Assembly (NCBI GenBank): GCA_902475415.1
Contig: CABRZK010000180.1
Coordinates: 1 to 5,368, forward strand
Direction of reading: 5' to 3'
Length of the DNA: 5,368 nt
DNA from: an uncultured Eubacterium sp.
GTDB lineage: Bacteria > Bacillota > Clostridia > Lachnospirales > Lachnospiraceae
The position numbers were made by a program, and so were the translations under genes. The first letter of the stretch is position 1. Every line of letters begins with the position of its first letter. The notes under the pieces are model-generated. The model was not told where the DNA came from and ran no database searches. It saw only the letters and a list, made by a program, of their open reading frames with translations. Below, piece after piece: positions 1-5,299 of this stretch.

Positions 1-503
1 TCGCGGATGGCCCGGGGGTACGTGTGACCTTATTTGTATCCGGATGCACTCATCACTGCGAGGAGTGTTTTCAGCCGGAAACATGGAGTTTTACTTACGG
101 ACAGCCATTTACGAAGGAAGTGGAAGAAGAACTGATGGAGGCGTTGAGACCGGGCTATGTGGCGGGACTGACCTTGCTTGGGGGAGAGCCTTTTGAACCG
201 GAGCATCAGTATGTATTGCTTCCGTTTTTACAGAGGGTACGCCGTGAACTTCCGAAAAAAACAATCTGGGCGTACAGTGGCTATGTCTATGAGGAACTGA
301 CCGGACAGGAAAACGGAACGGGACGTGCGCGTTGTGAAGTGACGGATGCTGTGCTTTCCTGTGTGGATGTACTGGTGGACGGAGAATTTATGAAAGATAA
401 GAAAAACATCAGTCTGCAGTTTCGGGGGTCGGAAAATCAGCGTCTGATTGATCTGAGAAAAACAGAAGAAGCCGGAGAGATTGTCTGGTGGAAAGAAAAA
501 TAA
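1..503 (+). CDS. nrdG: Anaerobic ribonucleoside-triphosphate reductase activating protein (5'-partial)
   Basis: Radical SAM activase that uses a 4Fe-4S cluster and S-adenosylmethionine to place the glycyl radical on NrdD, which makes deoxyribonucleotides without oxygen in the cytosol. The reading frame is open from base 3 to the stop at 501-503. It begins ADGPGVRVTLFVSGC, the usual NrdG N-terminal segment, so the GTG at 24 is an internal valine and the true start lies left of the window, probably 15-20 codons away. The cluster motif CTHHCEEC (CxxxCxxC) is at 45-68. The GGEPFE motif, which belongs to the SAM-binding region, is at 180-197. The C-terminal block with DVLVDGEF and FRGSENQRLIDL is typical of the family, and the end looks complete. 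nrdD is normally directly upstream but is not visible here. Transcription probably ends at the hairpin at 652-685. The family call is very secure. Confidence 0.96.
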   Translation, partial: ADGPGVRVTLFVSGCTHHCEECFQPETWSFTYGQPFTKEVEEELMEALRPGYVAGLTLLGGEPFEPEHQYVLLPFLQRVRRELPKKTIWAYSGYVYEELTGQENGTGRARCEVTDAVLSCVDVLVDGEFMKDKKNISLQFRGSENQRLIDLRKTEEAGEIVWWKEK

Positions 504-809
504 AAGTCCTTCCGGGATGACGGAATAAAATAATTTGGATCAGTATGAACCGGTTGTCGGAAAACTTGATGGTACGCACATATATAATAAAAAGACGAGT
601 TGTATAATTATCATTAGTATTTTGATTTAGTAGCATAAATTCATTATACCAAAAATCGCTCAGACCTCACGGTCTGGGCGATTTTCTGTTAGGGGAGTTT
701 TTTATACCCCTTTTTTATTGGGTAGAAAATTTCGAGAAGTTCCAGATATACGGTATAAGATTTTTCATATGTATGGCAGTAATCGTATGAAAGTAAGTTA
801 CCTGCCGGC
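504..809. other. Convergent intergenic region, no gene seen
   Basis: These 306 bases separate the 3' ends of nrdG and the transporter. They hold the strong hairpin at 652-685 (listed separately). TATAAT strings occur at 583-588 and 603-608, but neither has a -35 element at a usable distance. A weak imperfect repeat lies at 764-791. The open frame that crosses the region on the - strand overlaps the nrdG end and resembles no family I know, so I see no gene. Confidence 0.7.
652..685. terminator. Bidirectional intrinsic terminator between nrdG and the transporter
   Basis: The arms 652-666 and 671-685 form a 15-bp stem with one G-U wobble (T660 with G677) and a TCAC tetraloop. The stem has a GC-rich core (CGCTCAGACC against GGTCTGGGCG), begins with AAAA and ends with TTTT. 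It therefore gives a U-run on either strand: for nrdG on the + strand and for the transporter, 125 nt past its stop, on the - strand. The position between two convergent genes fits a shared terminator. Confidence 0.9.
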
Positions 810-2285
810 TTATTCAGTTCTGCCCAGTTCCTTACAGATGCGATCGTATTCTTCTTCGTCTAATTTATATTTTTTCTTATACAGCACGTAGGAAATCAGC
901 ATCAGAATACATGGAATGATGGACATAAAGATGAGAAGTCCCATGGATTGTCTGGAAGTTACATGGGATAATACATCTTTGATCTTTTCCAGTTTGACTG
1001 CTTCTGTGATAAGATTCTGGTTACATTGCTGCTCCAGATCGGAAATCTGGTTGGTATAATCTGTGACGCCAAGGATAATGTAACTTGCGGATGTCACGGC
1101 AACAATGATCGCACTGCCCAGTTTGGTGATAAAGGGGCGCAGGGAAGTAATGATTCCCTCATCGCGGGTACCAAATTTATATTCATTGTATTCCACCGTA
1201 TTCATAATGGAGATCATCATGATCAGGTAATAGCAGTACTGACCGAAATTACAAAGCATGTAGCCGATAGTCAGCAGCAGGAAACGGAAAGTGCCGGTGC
1301 CGGCCATAAATCCGGAGGCGAAGATCATGATGTAACCGATGGTGGCAATGACTGCCATATACCCCATCAGTTTTTTGCGGTGAATGTGTCTGGAAATCAC
1401 CGGATAAAAGAGCATCAGCAAAGCAGTGACGGACATGCCGACCGTGGTAAACAGGGAATACAGACCGCCTTCATATCCGTAAATGGAATAAATGTAGGTG
1501 GAACCGATGCCACCGACGATGATACCGTTGCCGACCTGCTGAATCAGGAAGATGACGGCAACCCAGACAAGCTGGTCGTTGTGGATGATGGTTCGAACGA
1601 GTGCTTTAAAACTGAATTTTTCGGTCAACGGCGTGTTGGCACTGTCACGATGTTCTCTGGTTCCGAAAATCGTAATACTTAAAAACAGAGGTGCTGCGAT
1701 GGCTATGACAAGGGCAATCCGGCCATAGGCAAATGCGGCATTTCCACCGATGGTATTTTTTCCGGTGGTAAACAGCGGAATCAGGATCAGAGCTGCGGTG
1801 TTGCCGATGCCGGCAAACAGTGTGGCTCTGGATGTAAATTGGTTTCGTGCGTTTGCATCCGAAGAAAGTGCCGGAATCATGCCCCAGTAGGAAATGTCAT
1901 TCATTGTGTAGGTAATACTGAAGGCGAAATACATAATGCCGAAAAAGAGAACGAATTTCCAGCCCTGTAGCTGTACGTTAAACATCAGATAGATGACCAC
2001 CGAAGTAGAGAGGACCCCAGCTACAAGCCAGGGTTTGAATTTACCGTATTTTGTACGGGTGCGTTCAATGATATTTCCCATGATCGGGTCATTAAAAGCA
2101 TCAAACACCCGGGCACCGATCATAATTCCGGTAATCGCTGTCAGGTGCGCAGCGGTCAGTGAATGGGTAAACAGCACGAAAGTCAGCAGATAACTGTTGA
2201 TCAGCGTGTAGACAGCATCTCTGCCAACGGTTCCCAGCGGAAAAGTCAGCAGATTTCGTTTTCGATAAGTATCTTCTTTTTTCAT
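810..2285 (-). CDS. GPH/MelB-family cation-coupled sugar symporter
   Basis: Membrane carrier of the glycoside-pentoside-hexuronide:cation symporter family (major facilitator fold), expected to import a glycoside or sugar acid with Na+ or H+. The 491 residues are normal for the family and can be read as 12 membrane helices. Residues 62-70 (DAFNDPIMG) carry the Asp pair D62/D66 that matches the cation-binding D55/D59 of E. coli MelB, followed by GKFKPW at 81-86. D23, D130 and W134 align with MelB sugar-site residues D19, D124 and W128, and K388 (TKLGSA) with K377. VEYNEYKFGTRDEG at 364-377 is the second family signature. The start ATG (2283-2285) is preceded by GAAAGGA (2294-2300) at 8 nt. The hydrophilic segment before the last helix (about 406-447) is longer than in MelB. 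No glycosidase or regulator lies on the same strand here, so the substrate cannot be named. The family is secure. Confidence 0.95.
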   Translation of the reverse strand: MKKEDTYRKRNLLTFPLGTVGRDAVYTLINSYLLTFVLFTHSLTAAHLTAITGIMIGARVFDAFNDPIMGNIIERTRTKYGKFKPWLVAGVLSTSVVIYLMFNVQLQGWKFVLFFGIMYFAFSITYTMNDISYWGMIPALSSDANARNQFTSRATLFAGIGNTAALILIPLFTTGKNTIGGNAAFAYGRIALVIAIAAPLFLSITIFGTREHRDSANTPLTEKFSFKALVRTIIHNDQLVWVAVIFLIQQVGNGIIVGGIGSTYIYSIYGYEGGLYSLFTTVGMSVTALLMLFYPVISRHIHRKKLMGYMAVIATIGYIMIFASGFMAGTGTFRFLLLTIGYMLCNFGQYCYYLIMMISIMNTVEYNEYKFGTRDEGIITSLRPFITKLGSAIIVAVTSASYIILGVTDYTNQISDLEQQCNQNLITEAVKLEKIKDVLSHVTSRQSMGLLIFMSIIPCILMLISYVLYKKKYKLDEEEYDRICKELGRTE

Positions 2286-2399
2286 AACTTCAATCCTTTC
2301 GTTTAGACCGGATGAAACTGAGCCCTCCGGCAGAATATGAGATACTTCCGGAAACTTTGTCGGATGAAGAAACCGGAGAGTACTGGTTGATTTGTTTTT

Positions 2400-2428
2400 A
2401 TTTTACAACCTGTATGGTAAATAAGCAA
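2400..2428 (-). promoter_or_regulatory. Candidate promoter of the transporter gene
   Basis: On the - strand, TTGCTT (2423-2428) and TAAAAT (2400-2405) are separated by exactly 17 bp. The -10 matches the sigma-A consensus at 5 of 6 positions and the -35 at 3 of 6. It would give a 5' leader of roughly 110 nt before the transporter start. Other AT-rich -10-like strings lie nearby (AATATA on the + strand at 2431-2436 and 2486-2491) but lack a -35 at good spacing. Moderate support only. Confidence 0.4.
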
Positions 2429-2451
2429 TAAATATAGTTATCTTGCATAAG

Positions 2452-2508
2452 AAAAAAGAAAAAAACAATTAAAATTTGTTAAAATAATATATAAAATGAT
2501 TTGCAAAA
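2452..2508. promoter_or_regulatory. Phased A-tracts upstream of the hydrolase promoter (UP element or bend)
   Basis: Runs of four to seven A lie at 2452-2457, 2459-2465, 2471-2474, 2481-2484, 2493-2496 and 2505-2508. From the second run on, their centres are 10 to 12 bp apart, close to one helical turn. They end at the -35 hexamer at 2501. Such phasing bends DNA, and AT-rich sequence just upstream of -35 can contact the RNA polymerase alpha subunits. The pattern is visible; the function is inferred. Confidence 0.4.
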
Positions 2509-2529
2509 GAGATATTTTTATTTTATAAT
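2501..2529 (+). promoter_or_regulatory. Sigma-A type promoter of the hydrolase-TetR-hydrolase unit
   Basis: TTGCAA (2501-2506) and a perfect TATAAT (2524-2529) are separated by 17 bp, the optimal spacing. The -35 matches TTGACA at 4 of 6 positions. Transcription would start near 2536, giving a leader of about 125 nt before the ATG at 2661. Phased A-tracts lie upstream and a palindrome covers the predicted start. It is the best promoter in the window. Confidence 0.75.
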
Positions 2530-2531
2530 AG

Positions 2532-2548
2532 TGTTACAAAATGTAACA
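2532..2548. promoter_or_regulatory. Palindromic operator at the transcription start of the hydrolase gene
   Basis: TGTTACA-AAA-TGTAACA is a perfect 7-bp inverted repeat with a 3-bp spacer. It begins 2 bp after the -10 hexamer and spans the predicted +1, the usual place for a repressor that blocks RNA polymerase. The TetR-family gene at 3694 is the natural candidate ligand. The same bases also fit TGTNA-N7-TNACA, the GlnR/TnrA consensus of Bacillus, so a nitrogen regulator is an alternative. The transcript of this stretch would also form a 7-bp hairpin at its 5' end. Confidence 0.65.
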
Positions 2549-2660
2549 TTAACTGGCGGGTACAGAATAGCACAGGCTTCCTGGTTAAAGAAGGAAAAAA
2601 CGATGACTGTACCAGCATCGCAAATTTTTGAATGAGTTGCTTTTGGAGGAGGAGGCAGAC
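2549..2660 (+). promoter_or_regulatory. Structured 5' leader with possible 10-codon leader peptide
   Basis: Two pairings compete for the same bases. A long-range stem joins GGTACAG (2559-2565) to CTGTACC (2607-2613), extended by GC/GC after one mismatch. A local hairpin, 2601-2620, pairs CGATG with CATCG and CTG with CAG around a bulged A and a TAC loop; CAAA then TTTTT (2625-2629) follow. An ATG at 2603, 8 nt after GAAGG (2590-2594), opens a 10-codon frame, MTVPASQIFE, ending at TGA 2633-2635 just before the hydrolase Shine-Dalgarno. CTTCCT at 2577-2582 could pair with that Shine-Dalgarno. No known riboswitch class is recognised. The pairings are visible; any attenuation role is inference. 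Confidence 0.35.
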
Positions 2661-3581
2661 ATGAAAAAAAGTATTGACTGTGTAGCATCAACAAATGGAA
2701 AAAACACGTTGCATGTAATTGCATGGGAGCCGGATCAGGAAATAAAGGCGATTGTTCAGATCTCTCATGGAATGATCGAGTACATCGAACGGTATGAAGA
2801 ATTTGCTGAATACCTGAATGAAAGGGGCATTCTCGTAATTGGAAATGATCATCTGGGACATGGTCATACAGCGAAAAACGATAAAGAACTGGGATATATT
2901 GGGGCAGAAAAGAGCAAAACGGTTGTGGATGATCTGCATGAAGTGACCAAATATGCCAAAAAAAACTATGGTGAGGAATTGCCGTATTTTCTGTTTGGAC
3001 ACAGCATGGGATCCTTCATGGCACGTAGATACTGCATGACTTATGGAGATGAACTCACCGGAGCCATTATCTGCGGTACCGGCTATACACCAGGCAGCGT
3101 GCTTGCTATTGGTGGACTGGTAGCGGGTATGACGGAGCGGTCAAAAGGTGAGCATTACCGTTCTCCGTTTTTGAAAAAACTGGCCTTCAGCAGCTATAAT
3201 AAGAAGATTCCGGATGCAAAGACAGAAAATGACTGGTTATCCAGAAATGAAGCCAATGTGGAAAAATACAATAAGGATAAATACTGCACTTTCCCATTTA
3301 CGGTTAATGGATATCAGACGCTGTTTGGTGTATTGAAATATATCCAGAAGGAAGAAAACTATCAGAAAATACCAAAAGATCTGCCAATGTTTTTTATTGC
3401 AGGAAAAGAAGATCCGGTGGGAAACTACGGGGAAGGTGTTTTAAAAGTAGTATCGCAGTATCAGAATTGTGGCATCAAAGAGGTGGAGTATAAGCTGTAT
3501 GAAAATGACAGACATGAGATTCTGAATGAAGATGACAGAACTGATGTGTCACAGGACGAATGGATGTTGAGACATTTCTGA
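2661..3581 (+). CDS. Alpha/beta-hydrolase, monoacylglycerol lipase / lysophospholipase-like (serine hydrolase)
   Basis: Predicted cytosolic ester hydrolase of the PldB/monoacylglycerol-lipase-like group (COG2267, Hydrolase_4 fold); likely substrates are monoacylglycerols, lysophospholipids or related acyl esters. The 306 residues fit the family. In order: oxyanion-loop HG at 36-37 (ISHGM), DHLGHGHT at 63-70, nucleophile elbow GHSMG at 113-117 with Ser115, a lid region at about 140-230, acid D251 in AGKEDPVG, and H285 in DRHEILNE. The catalytic triad is complete. There is no signal peptide or membrane segment. The ATG at 2661 is chosen because GGAGGAGGAGG (2645-2655) sits just upstream; the frame can be opened at TTG 2628, but that start would bury the Shine-Dalgarno inside the gene. 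It is the first gene of a probable unit with the TetR gene (112 nt on) and a second hydrolase. Promoter, operator and leader upstream suggest regulated expression. The fold and triad are secure; the substrate is inferred. Confidence 0.93.
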   Translation: MKKSIDCVASTNGKNTLHVIAWEPDQEIKAIVQISHGMIEYIERYEEFAEYLNERGILVIGNDHLGHGHTAKNDKELGYIGAEKSKTVVDDLHEVTKYAKKNYGEELPYFLFGHSMGSFMARRYCMTYGDELTGAIICGTGYTPGSVLAIGGLVAGMTERSKGEHYRSPFLKKLAFSSYNKKIPDAKTENDWLSRNEANVEKYNKDKYCTFPFTVNGYQTLFGVLKYIQKEENYQKIPKDLPMFFIAGKEDPVGNYGEGVLKVVSQYQNCGIKEVEYKLYENDRHEILNEDDRTDVSQDEWMLRHF

Positions 3582-3613
3582 TCATACAGTCCTGTGTCCA
3601 TGGAACGTGGAAA

Positions 3614-3642
3614 TTGTTTGTGGGTTACATGTCACTGATGAT
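3614..3642 (+). promoter_or_regulatory. Possible weak internal promoter of the TetR gene with an operator-like palindrome
   Basis: TTGTTT (3614-3619) and GATGAT (3637-3642) are 17 bp apart but match the consensus only at 3 and 4 of 6 positions. Between them lies GTTACATGTCAC (3624-3635), a palindrome with one mismatched pair. Its left half, GTTACA, is the half-site of the operator at 2532-2548, though the halves abut here instead of being 3 bp apart. It might allow autoregulation of the TetR gene. Weak evidence. Confidence 0.25.
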
Positions 3643-3693
3643 AGAGAGAAAACAGAGTTTATGGTGTGGATGTAAAAGAAGGAAAATAGTTTT

Positions 3694-4230
3694 ATGAACA
3701 GGAGAATCAGTCCGGCAAATGTGCATGTAAAAAATGAAATGTACAAAGCACTGCTTAAATTACTGAAGGAAAAGTCAATTTCTGCAATTCGTGTTTCTGA
3801 TATCACGCAGGAGGCAAATGTGTCCAGAATGTCTTTTTACCGAAATTATAATTCGGTAGAAGAAATTCTGACAGAACAATTGAACGTGGTTGTGGAGCAA
3901 TATCAAAAAGAAGACATGGATATGGTACTGCAAAATGCAGAGCAGGTATTTTATGGGAAAACATATATGACGCATTGTTTTCGGTTCTTTTTTCAACATC
4001 ATACATTCATTGATACATTGATTTCATGTGGAATGGGGGATCTTTTTCTGGCTAAAATCACAGAATATCTGATTGACAAATGGATTACCCGGCAGGGGAA
4101 TGATACAAGAGAAGGTGTCCTGAAAATCAGCGCCTATGCGGGTGCCATTTACAATATGTACCGGGAATGGGCGAAAGGAGAGTTTCAGGAACAGCCGGAA
4201 GAAATTGCGGAGATTTTATGTCTGCGGTAA
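3694..4230 (+). CDS. TetR/AcrR-family transcriptional regulator
   Basis: Dimeric one-component DNA-binding regulator, usually a repressor released by a small ligand. The 178 residues are typical of the shorter TetR proteins. The N-terminal DNA-binding domain covers about residues 12-60, with the helix-turn-helix at about 33-52; VSDITQEANVSRMSFYRNY matches the TetR signature well. The rest is helical, and its end (YAGAIYNMYREWAKGEFQEQPEEIAEIL region) resembles the Firmicutes-type TetR C-terminal domain (TetR_C_8). The ATG at 3694 follows AGAAGGA (3677-3683) at 10 nt, slightly long. The gene lies between two hydrolase genes on the same strand (112 nt after the first, 95 nt before the second) with no clear terminator on either side. 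It therefore likely controls them, and the palindrome at 2532-2548 is a candidate target. The ligand is unknown; an acyl ester or fatty acid is a guess from context. The family is secure. Confidence 0.93.
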   Translation: MNRRISPANVHVKNEMYKALLKLLKEKSISAIRVSDITQEANVSRMSFYRNYNSVEEILTEQLNVVVEQYQKEDMDMVLQNAEQVFYGKTYMTHCFRFFFQHHTFIDTLISCGMGDLFLAKITEYLIDKWITRQGNDTREGVLKISAYAGAIYNMYREWAKGEFQEQPEEIAEILCLR

Positions 4231-4325
4231 CTGTTATGATAGAAAGTCAGACTGGCGTGTGTTTGAAAAAACACAGGTATGAGAGGGCTTTTTGTGACAT
4301 TTTTCGAAAGAATAAGAGGCGTATG

Positions 4326-5222
4326 ATGAAATTGTTGATGATTATCATTCTAATCGTGATTGTATTGATTTTTCTGGCTCTTTCTGTGGGACCGTATCTG
4401 TATGTGACGCACCCAAAGAGGTATTCTCATGAAGCGGCAGAGAATAAACAGCGTGCACAGGGAAATTGGGGAGACTTCGACAGCTATACGAAAGAACCAT
4501 TGGACATTACCTGCCGGGATGGCTATCTGTTGCATGGGATGTTTGTTCCGGCAGAGGAATCTTCCAACCGTTATGTGATCATTACACATGGATATACATA
4601 TACGAGTGACGGCTCCGTCAAGTATGCCAATATTTTTCATGCATTGGGCTATCATGTATATCTGTATGATCTCAGACATCATGGAAACAATCAGTCAACG
4701 TATTGCTCTATGGGGTATCATGAAGGACAGGATGTGGTGGATGTCTATGATTATTTCCGAAAAAAGCATCCGGATGCGGTGATCGGACTGCATGGGGAAA
4801 GCCTGGGCTGCGCAAGCAGTGTGATTGCACTGGGGGAACGGACGGATATCGATTTTCTTGTGGCTGATTGCGGTTTTGCAGATTTTTCGATATTGGCAGA
4901 AGAACTGTGTGGACAGCTGCTTCATCTGCCAAAACCAGTGACTCATCTGGCTTCCTGGGTAAGCCTGCTGTTGCATGGTTTCCGCCTGGACCAGATTCGT
5001 CCGATAGATTCTTTTGCAAAAAATAAGCATACACCAGTGTTATTTATTCATGGAAAAGATGATACCTTTATCCGGTGCAGACACAGCGAGATGATGTATG
5101 CGGCCTGTCAGGCACCAAAAGAACTGTGGCTGGTTCCGGGAGCAGAACATGCGGAGTCCTGCGAGAAGGACAGAGCGGGGTATGACCGTAGAGTCAGGGA
5201 ATTTCTGAATACCTGTTTGTAA
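4326..5222 (+). CDS. Membrane-anchored alpha/beta-hydrolase (DLH/FrsA-like serine hydrolase)
   Basis: Serine hydrolase of the COG1073-type group (secreted or anchored esterase/acyltransferase-like proteins such as B. subtilis YqkD). With the start at 4326 it has 298 residues. Residues 3-27 form one hydrophobic helix (LLMIIILIVIVLIFLALSVG), an uncleaved anchor or signal segment that probably places the catalytic domain outside the membrane. Then follow THGYT (87-91, oxyanion loop), DLRHHGNN (115-122), GESLG (157-161, nucleophile Ser159), acid D246 in HGKDDTF, and H275 in GAEHAES. The triad is complete. ATG codons at 4323 and 4326 are in tandem; 4326 is preferred because AAGAGG (4314-4319) lies 6 nt before it. 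The frame also opens at ATG 4218, preceded by GGAG, which would add 36 residues and overlap the TetR gene by 13 nt. It is the last gene of the probable unit. The fold is secure; the substrate is unknown. Confidence 0.9.
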   Translation: MKLLMIIILIVIVLIFLALSVGPYLYVTHPKRYSHEAAENKQRAQGNWGDFDSYTKEPLDITCRDGYLLHGMFVPAEESSNRYVIITHGYTYTSDGSVKYANIFHALGYHVYLYDLRHHGNNQSTYCSMGYHEGQDVVDVYDYFRKKHPDAVIGLHGESLGCASSVIALGERTDIDFLVADCGFADFSILAEELCGQLLHLPKPVTHLASWVSLLLHGFRLDQIRPIDSFAKNKHTPVLFIHGKDDTFIRCRHSEMMYAACQAPKELWLVPGAEHAESCEKDRAGYDRRVREFLNTCL

Positions 5223-5259
5223 TAAGAGCGGGAGAGCAGAAAACAAAGGTATAGGAAAG

Positions 5260-5299
5260 AAACGGACTGGAAAACCGTTTACGCTGAGTGATTTTCCAG
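5260..5299 (+). repeat. Two interlocking inverted repeats, possible H-type pseudoknot
   Basis: Stem 1 pairs AAACGG (5260-5265) with CCGTTT (5275-5280). Stem 2 pairs CTGGAAAA (5267-5274) with TTTTCCAG (5292-5299). Both are perfect. The left arm of stem 2 is the loop of stem 1, so the order is S1-S2-S1-S2, with connecting loops of 1, 0 and 11 nt. These lengths are sterically allowed for a coaxial H-type pseudoknot. No U-run follows, so it is not an ordinary intrinsic terminator. It lies 37 nt after the hydrolase stop. The repeats are visible; RNA folding is inferred. Confidence 0.4.

Noticed and set aside
24..26. GTG as the start of nrdG
   Set aside because: The upstream codons read ADGPGVR, a conserved part of NrdG, so the gene begins left of the window.
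510..525. Small TTCCG/CGGAA hairpin after nrdG
   Set aside because: 5-bp stem with no following U-run; too common by chance.
599..613. Fur-box-like ATTATCA
   Set aside because: Only one half matches the 7-1-7 consensus and there is no promoter or downstream gene on the matching side.
409..636. Open frame on the - strand across the nrdG end
   Set aside because: It overlaps conserved nrdG sequence, shows no family resemblance, and no convincing promoter or ribosome site was seen.
691..716. AGGGG...CCCCT followed by six T as a second terminator
   Set aside because: Only 5 bp pair around an 11-nt loop; the adjacent 652-685 hairpin is far stronger. At most a weak backup.
764..791. Imperfect inverted repeat TTCATATG / CGTATGAA
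   Set aside because: AT-rich 8-bp stem with one wobble and a 12-nt loop, no U-run on either side, and no nearby promoter to act on.
1026..1682. Long open frame antisense to the transporter
   Set aside because: His/Asp/Gly-rich composition with no recognisable domain; it is the mirror of the transporter codons, whose family identity is certain.
2628..2660. TTG at 2628 as the start of the first hydrolase
   Set aside because: It would translate through the strong GGAGGAGGAGG at 2645-2655, which serves the ATG at 2661, and the added residues are not family-like.
3597..3619. Hairpin 3597-3611 followed by AATTGTTT as a terminator of the first hydrolase
   Set aside because: 6-bp stem with a wobble and a 3-nt loop; the T-run is broken. 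Read-through into the TetR gene is more likely.
4258..4275. TGTGTTT-GAAA-AAACACA hairpin between the TetR and second hydrolase genes
   Set aside because: Perfect 7-bp stem with a GNRA loop, but AU-rich and not followed by a U-run, so not a terminator. It could be an mRNA structure, but nothing else supports a role.
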